Assembly (NCBI GenBank): GCA_963775875.1
Contig: CAVZKP010000019.1
Location: 62,001 to 126,000 of the forward strand
Direction: 5' to 3'
From: AP-15 sp963775875
Lineage (GTDB): Bacteria; Pseudomonadota; Alphaproteobacteria; ATCC43930; CGMCC-115725
Length of the DNA stretch: 64,000 bases
Both the position numbers and the translations under genes were made by a program. Shown here piece by piece: positions 59,920-64,000 of this stretch. Within the stretch, counting starts at the first letter, position 1. Every line of letters begins with the position of its first letter. The notes under the pieces are model-generated. The model searched no databases. It saw only the letters and a list, made by a program, of their open reading frames with translations, and was not told the DNA's origin.

Positions 59920-60402
59920 ATGATCGAGGTGGAGGCGGCGGAACTGGCGCGGTTCGGGGTCGAGCCGGGCTGGGCGTTCGCGATCCGGCACCGGGTGCGG
60001 TGGAGCGAATGCGATCCGTTCGGCCATGCCAACCACCGCGCCTATTTCGAATGGTTCGAGGAGGTGCGCAATCGCTATCTCGAAACCGCGGGTCTGCCGG
60101 TATTGTCGGCGGCGAGCCCGGGGCCGGTCATTGCCGAGACCGGTATCCGCTACCGCCGGCCGCTGGCCTATGGCGACGAGATCCTGATTGCCGCGCGCAC
60201 GGTTCGGCTCGGCAATACCAGCTTCGAGATGGAATATGCGGTCTGGCGCGAGGGTCTGTGCGCGCTCGGCCGGGCGGTGCTGATCCTGGTGGTCAACGCC
60301 ACTGGCGAAAAGACGCCGCTGCCACCGGCGTTGCGCCGGGCTATGCTGGCGCGCGACCCCGATGCCCGCGAGGCCGGCCATAAGGAAGGGGTGTCCAAAT
60401 GA
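59920..60402 (+). CDS. Acyl-CoA thioesterase, 4HBT/YbgC-like
   Basis: 160 residues with the hotdog fold. RVRWSECDPFGHANHRAYFEWFEEVRNRYL carries the conserved DPFGHANH segment with the catalytic Asp. GIRYRRPLAYGDEILIAARTVRLGNTSFEMEYAVWREG follows the family closely. It cleaves acyl-CoA to acid and CoA. The ATG lies behind GAGGATAGGG. Its stop overlaps the start of the phosphodiesterase-like gene by 4 bp (ATGA), so the two are translated together. Confidence 0.87.
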   Translation: MIEVEAAELARFGVEPGWAFAIRHRVRWSECDPFGHANHRAYFEWFEEVRNRYLETAGLPVLSAASPGPVIAETGIRYRRPLAYGDEILIAARTVRLGNTSFEMEYAVWREGLCALGRAVLILVVNATGEKTPLPPALRRAMLARDPDAREAGHKEGVSK

Positions 60403-61676
60403 AACGCGCCGTCATCGTCATCTGCGACAGTCTGCGCCGCGACCTGATCACCCCCGAAGACGCGCCGTTTCTGTGCGATCTGCGGCAGCGCTCGGCCCGA
60501 TTCGCCAATCACGCGGGTGTCTTTCCATCGACGACGCGGACCAGCGCCGCCTCGATCGCCACCGGCTGCCTGCCGGCGCGCCATGGCCTGCTCGGCAATA
60601 CGATGGCGCTCGACGAGGGTGAGGGGCTGGTCTGCCTGTCGGTCGGCAAGCCCGATTTCCGCGACCGGCTGCATCGCGCCACCGGCCGCACCCTGCACGT
60701 ACCGACCATGGCCGAACGGCTCGCCGGCGGCGGCCAGAGCGCGATCGCGTTTTCCAACGTGTCGCCGGGGGCGGCCTATTTCCTCGATCCCGACGGGCAT
60801 GGCTGGGTCTACAACCCGGCCGGCAGCTTTGGCCCCGGCCGTCGCCCGCTGCCCGAGGCGGAAGGGCTGGCGGTGGCCAAGGGCGAGGCCGGCGACACCG
60901 CCGTGACCGAGCGCTTCTGCGCCGAGGTGTTGCGCGAGCGGGCGCCGGCATTGGCCCTGTTATGGCTGTCGGAGCCCGATTACACCGGCCACCACACGCG
61001 CCTGGGTTCGCCGGCGCATCGCGCGGCAATCGCCAGCGCCGACGAGAATGTGCGCCGGGTCGGCGAAACCGTCGCCGGGCTCGATCCCGGCGGCGACGAC
61101 ATCCTGTTCGTCGTCGGCTCCGATCACGGCATGGAGAGCGTGGCCGAGACGATCGACCTCGACGCGCTGCTGGTCGGGGCCGGGTTGAAGCGCGCGCCCG
61201 GATCGTCCGAACTCGTGGTCGCCCCCAACGGCACCGCGGCGCTGATCTATTTCGCCGAGCCGGACAGCGCGCTGGTCGGCGAAACCGCCCGTTTTCTCGA
61301 AGCCGAGCCCTGGGTCGGCCGGGTGTTCGAGGGCGCGGCTCTCGGCGAGATCGGCCTGCCGACCGGCTCGCCGGCACGGATCGCGATCACCTTACAGGCC
61401 GATGCCCGGGTCAATCCGCACGGCGTGCCGGGCCACAGCCACATCGTGCGCGACGCGCTGGAACCCAAGGACATCGCCGGCTTCGGCCAGCATGGCGGGC
61501 TCGGCGCCAACGAGCAACGCCCGTTCCTGTTCGTCCATGGCGGCGGCTTTTCCCGCGGGACCCATCGCCGGCGCTCATCGCTGATCGACATCGCGCCAAC
61601 GGTATTGCGCCATCTCGGCCTTCCCGCCGACGGCCTCGACGGCCAGCCACTGCCCCGCCGCCCGATCGCCGCCTGA
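60399..61676 (+). CDS. Alkaline phosphatase-superfamily (nucleotide pyrophosphatase/phosphodiesterase-like) hydrolase
   Basis: 425 residues. The two-metal site of the alkaline phosphatase fold is present: Asp in VIVICDSLRRD, nucleophile Thr in PSTTRTSAASIATGCLPARHG, a second Asp/His pair in WLSEPDYTGHHTRLG, the DH pair in VVGSDHGMESV and a late His in GVPGHSHIV. It probably hydrolyses a phosphodiester or phosphonate; no signal peptide is present, so it acts in the cytoplasm. The ATG overlaps the thioesterase stop by 4 bp. It is followed by gene debris. Confidence 0.85.
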   Translation: MKRAVIVICDSLRRDLITPEDAPFLCDLRQRSARFANHAGVFPSTTRTSAASIATGCLPARHGLLGNTMALDEGEGLVCLSVGKPDFRDRLHRATGRTLHVPTMAERLAGGGQSAIAFSNVSPGAAYFLDPDGHGWVYNPAGSFGPGRRPLPEAEGLAVAKGEAGDTAVTERFCAEVLRERAPALALLWLSEPDYTGHHTRLGSPAHRAAIASADENVRRVGETVAGLDPGGDDILFVVGSDHGMESVAETIDLDALLVGAGLKRAPGSSELVVAPNGTAALIYFAEPDSALVGETARFLEAEPWVGRVFEGAALGEIGLPTGSPARIAITLQADARVNPHGVPGHSHIVRDALEPKDIAGFGQHGGLGANEQRPFLFVHGGGFSRGTHRRRSSLIDIAPTVLRHLGLPADGLDGQPLPRRPIAA

Positions 61677-61769
61677 GCCAGGCCGGGCGCCGGGGGCCGA
61701 TTGTCTCTGCCGCCGCCGATCTGGATCGTTTCGGGCGTGCTCGTGAGACTCGCGGCGGGTCCGGCGCCA

Positions 61770-62012
61770 AAACGCCGCGCGCGAGAACGTGCCGATGCTG
61801 TTCACCGCGGGGCGTTCGCCGCTGACCGAGGAAGGAATGGCCGGCGCCCGCGACGTCTACATCCACTGGGCGCAGGAGATGTTCGACCAGGCCGGGATGG
61901 TGCGAGATCGTCAAATGGGATTACGAGCTGAAGAACGGCCAGCAGCTCGAAACCGTCATTGACCGCGCCCTGGCCATCGCCGGCAGCGCCCCGCAGGGGC
62001 CGGTCTATCTGT
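61770..62012 (+). pseudogene. Fragment of a thiamine-pyrophosphate (acetolactate-synthase-like) enzyme
   Basis: Translated text AARENVPMLFTAGRSPLTEE, then GMAGARDVYIHWAQEMFDQA, matches the N-terminal pyrimidine-binding domain of TPP-requiring acetolactate-synthase-like proteins. A missing base near 61904 breaks the frame; corrected, it continues IVKWDYELKNGQQLETVIDR and ALAIAGSAPQGPVYL. There is no start and the rest of the enzyme is absent. It joins directly to a different gene remnant. Confidence 0.65.
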
Positions 62013-62013
62013 T

Positions 62014-62189
62014 TCGGCGACGCCGAGCGCTGGACCGAGTTGATGAAGCCGTTGGCCTTCGGCCGCGCCGCCAAGTCCGAGGGGATCGGCTGGTTGGCCG
62101 CCTTCCTCGCCTCCGACCGCTCCGCCTACACCACCGGCTCGATCATCACCATCGACGGCGGTGGCTCCAGCCGGCGCAGCGCGCTATGA
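62014..62189 (+). pseudogene. C-terminal fragment of an SDR-family oxidoreductase
   Basis: GDAERWTELMKPLAFGRAAK, then EGIGWLAAFLASDRSAYTTG and SIITIDGGGSSRRSAL, is the usual end of a short-chain dehydrogenase. The catalytic half is missing. It is fused without a gap to the TPP-enzyme fragment, so a deletion probably joined two unrelated genes. It is not a piece of the SDR at 59080-59829, which ends differently. Confidence 0.65.
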
Positions 62190-62992
62190 CGCTGGGTCTT
62201 CCTACGACCCTAGCGATTACGTTGCCAAAATTGTAACTGGTCCTCAGTTTGTCGGTTTGCATAATGCTCCGCCAGCTCCGCCAGCTTTAGCATAAGACTA
62301 GTTTTGCAGAGATTTCCGTATGAATGTCTCGATAACTCACTGCGCAACAATCCACGGATGACTGATTTCGATCAGGATCGTATCGTCTATTTTGAAGATA
62401 CACCGTGTCCGCATTGTATAACTTGCGCCGTTACCGCGGAGGATGACTTGTCGTGGCCTGATTGGATCCCGCGAGCAAAGCCCGTTGGCGATAAGGTGCG
62501 GAGAGCGTGGCATGTTTAGGATGCGTGAAATCGTTTATCGTCATAGCTCTGAGAATGCGATCTGTACCCTCTTGACTCCATACTCGTCGAGATATTGATG
62601 TTTCAGACAAGCCATCAACTTTCAATATCAGTAATGGTTGCTGAGGTGCTGCCATAGTTCGTTATTTTATATCGAACAGTCGCGCTACTAATGCTGCCCT
62701 CCGCTTCGGACATCTGCCGGAGTTCTGATCGTCAGTTGGCCAAGTCACGAGAAACGTCTACTCTAAATACATGTCCATCTGTAGCTCTCCCTTACGTGCT
62801 GACCGATCTGGGCCTCAGCCGGAATTATGGCGTGTCGCGCACCATTCCAAGACGCCGGTCGGTTCAAGGGTCCTTCGATAGCACTCCCCCGCGAGCATTT
62901 CTTTAATGGAGAATTGTCACCTTGAGAAGGCCGGATGCTGCTTTGCCAACCGTATAATTGCCGAATATTGGATTGAGGGCGCCTTGATGACC
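62190..62992. other. 803-bp gap, A+T-richer, no supported gene
   Basis: Composition falls to roughly half G+C and codon bias is lost. A short frame (ATG at 62358 to 62519) encodes a CPHCITC cysteine cluster but lacks a convincing ribosome-binding site, so I do not call it. No tRNA, terminal inverted repeat or transposase relic was seen. It separates the gene debris from hemB. Confidence 0.5.
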
Positions 62993-64000
62993 TCATCCCG
63001 CCTTCAGCATTCGGGCGGCGTCGACCGCGGCGTAGCTCAGGATGCCGTCGGCGCCGGCGCGTTTGAAGGCGATCAGGCTCTCCATGATCGCGCGCTCGCC
63101 GTCGAGCCAGCCATTGAGTGCGGCGGCGTGCAGCATCGCGTATTCGCCGCTGACCTGATAGGCGTAGGTCGGCACCCGGAACGCCTCTTTGACCCGGCGG
63201 ACGATGTCGAGATAGGGCATGCCGGGCTTGACCATGACCATGTCGGCGCCCTCCTGCAGGTCGAGCGCCACCTCGCGCAGGGCCTCGTCGCTGTTGGCGG
63301 GGTCCATCTGATAGGTGCGCTTGTCGGCGCTGCCGAGTGCCGCCTTCGAGCCGATCGCGTCGCGGAACGGCCCATAAAAGGCCGAGGCGTATTTCGCCGC
63401 GTAGGACATGATCCGGACCCGCGCGAAGCCGGCCTCGTCGAGCGCGTCGCGAACCGCGCCGACCCGGCCGTCCATCATGTCCGACGGCGCGATGATGTCG
63501 CAGCCGGCCGCGGCCTGGACCACCGCCTGACGGCGCAGCAGCGCCACGGTCTCGTCGTTCTCGACATAGCCGGCGCGGATCACCCCGTCATGCCCGTGCG
63601 AGGTGAACGGGTCGAGCGCCACGTCGCATAGCACGCCGAGATCGGGCAGCGCCTGTTTCAATGCCGCTACCGCGCGGCAGACCAGGTTGCCGGGGTTCAG
63701 CGCCTCGCTGCCCTCCTCGTCCTTGAGGCCGGTCGGCACCGCGGGAAACACCGCGATCGTCGGGATGCCGAGCCCCGCCGCCTCGCCGGCGGCGTCGACC
63801 AATGCCGGAATCGGCAACCGGAACACACCGGGCATCGAGGCGATCGGCTGCTTATGGCCCTCGTCATGGACGAAGACCGGCCAGATCAGATCGCCTGCTG
63901 TCAGAACGCTTTCGGCGACGAGCTTGCGCGACCAGGCGTCGCGGCGGTTGCGCCGCAATCTTAGGCGCGGGTAGGGGGCGAGCGGCGGCAGAAACGCGGT
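62993..64000 (-). CDS. hemB: Delta-aminolevulinic acid dehydratase (porphobilinogen synthase), 5' end outside window
   Basis: Partial: the frame is open to the right edge, and residues FLPPLAPYPRLRLRRNRRDAW lie before the first in-window TTG (63958), so the true start is beyond 64000. The enzyme condenses two 5-aminolevulinate molecules in heme synthesis. The Schiff-base lysines are in MSYAAKYASAFYGPFRDA and MVKPGMPYLD. The metal loop reads CDVALDPFTSHGHDG: aspartates replace the zinc-binding cysteines, so it is the magnesium-dependent type common in Alphaproteobacteria. The C-terminus YAMLHAAALNGWLDG is normal. Confidence 0.95.
   Translation of the reverse strand, partial: TAFLPPLAPYPRLRLRRNRRDAWSRKLVAESVLTAGDLIWPVFVHDEGHKQPIASMPGVFRLPIPALVDAAGEAAGLGIPTIAVFPAVPTGLKDEEGSEALNPGNLVCRAVAALKQALPDLGVLCDVALDPFTSHGHDGVIRAGYVENDETVALLRRQAVVQAAAGCDIIAPSDMMDGRVGAVRDALDEAGFARVRIMSYAAKYASAFYGPFRDAIGSKAALGSADKRTYQMDPANSDEALREVALDLQEGADMVMVKPGMPYLDIVRRVKEAFRVPTYAYQVSGEYAMLHAAALNGWLDGERAIMESLIAFKRAGADGILSYAAVDAARMLKAG

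Noticed and set aside
61959..62189. 76-codon frame as an intact small gene
   Set aside because: Its first third is out-of-frame TPP-enzyme sequence and the rest is only the end of an SDR, so it is a remnant.
62304..62519. Short frame with a CPHCITC cluster
   Set aside because: One cysteine cluster alone is not enough; the start codons lack a ribosome-binding site and the surroundings look non-coding.
1..64000. CRISPR arrays, tRNA and rRNA genes, insertion sequences, prophage
   Set aside because: No regularly spaced repeats, cloverleaf-compatible sequences, transposases, integrases or terminal inverted repeats were found on reading the gaps. A covariance-model scan was not possible.

Overview
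This is a GC-rich (roughly two-thirds G+C by eye) chromosomal window that looks alphaproteobacterial. The pointers are a proS-lolC-lolD order with 4-bp overlaps, a HemB of the Asp-type (magnesium) metal site, a glnB-glnA pair, and short inverted intergenic repeats of the kind common in Rhizobiales and Rhodospirillales. The genus cannot be named from sequence alone. There are no rRNA, tRNA, CRISPR or insertion-sequence features that I can support. Most genes are housekeeping or dispersed catabolic genes. Both ends are cut: proS lacks its 5' part on the left and hemB its 5' part on the right.

Layout. 1-2.4 kb: proS tail and the LolCD lipoprotein-release transporter. 2.6-12 kb: a catabolic stretch with an ACMSD-like amidohydrolase, two near-duplicate GMC oxidoreductases, two 2-hydroxyacid dehydrogenases (one frameshifted) and malate synthase. 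12.2-15.9 kb: two tandem class III cyclase/TPR proteins. 16-20.5 kb: a secreted-protein region with a PEP-CTERM protein, a pseudo-metalloprotease and an unknown exported protein. 20.6-25.6 kb: sterol-desaturase-type hydroxylase, MlaC/HpnM-like protein, CPA1 antiporter and a frameshifted ftsH. 25.7-27.7 kb: glnB-glnA. 27.8-33.8 kb: a branched-chain-amino-acid-type ABC importer operon ending in an aminotransferase. 34-54 kb: mixed accessory metabolism (four luciferase-like monooxygenases, CoA transferase, hydrolases, glyoxalase, enoyl-CoA hydratase, MFS carriers) interleaved with tyrS and anmK. 55.4-57.5 kb: an iron-uptake operon (cupredoxin, FTR1 permease, probable outer-membrane protein) with two Fur-like boxes. 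57.6-61.7 kb: family 5 uracil-DNA glycosylase overlapping a NYN-domain gene, an SDR, a thioesterase and a phosphodiesterase-like gene. 61.7-63 kb: gene debris and an A+T-richer stretch, then hemB.

The most interesting signal is the cyclase pair. The upstream protein keeps both metal-binding aspartates (D17, D61) but has lost the adenine-recognising lysine/aspartate and the transition-state asparagine (R57, L114, A121). The downstream protein has the reverse set (K57, D114, N121, R125 kept; first metal Asp deleted, second replaced by E61). This is the division of labour between the C1 and C2 domains of mammalian adenylyl cyclases, so the two genes may encode an obligate heterodimer. A perfect TGTGA-N6-TCACA CRP-type site lies between them, upstream of the second gene, which suggests cAMP feedback. 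This is a prediction from residues, not a demonstrated activity.

Second theme: four otherwise intact genes (2-hydroxyacid dehydrogenase, ftsH, a DUF4279 gene, enoyl-CoA hydratase) each carry exactly one single-base indel. That may reflect base-calling errors in the assembly rather than biology.
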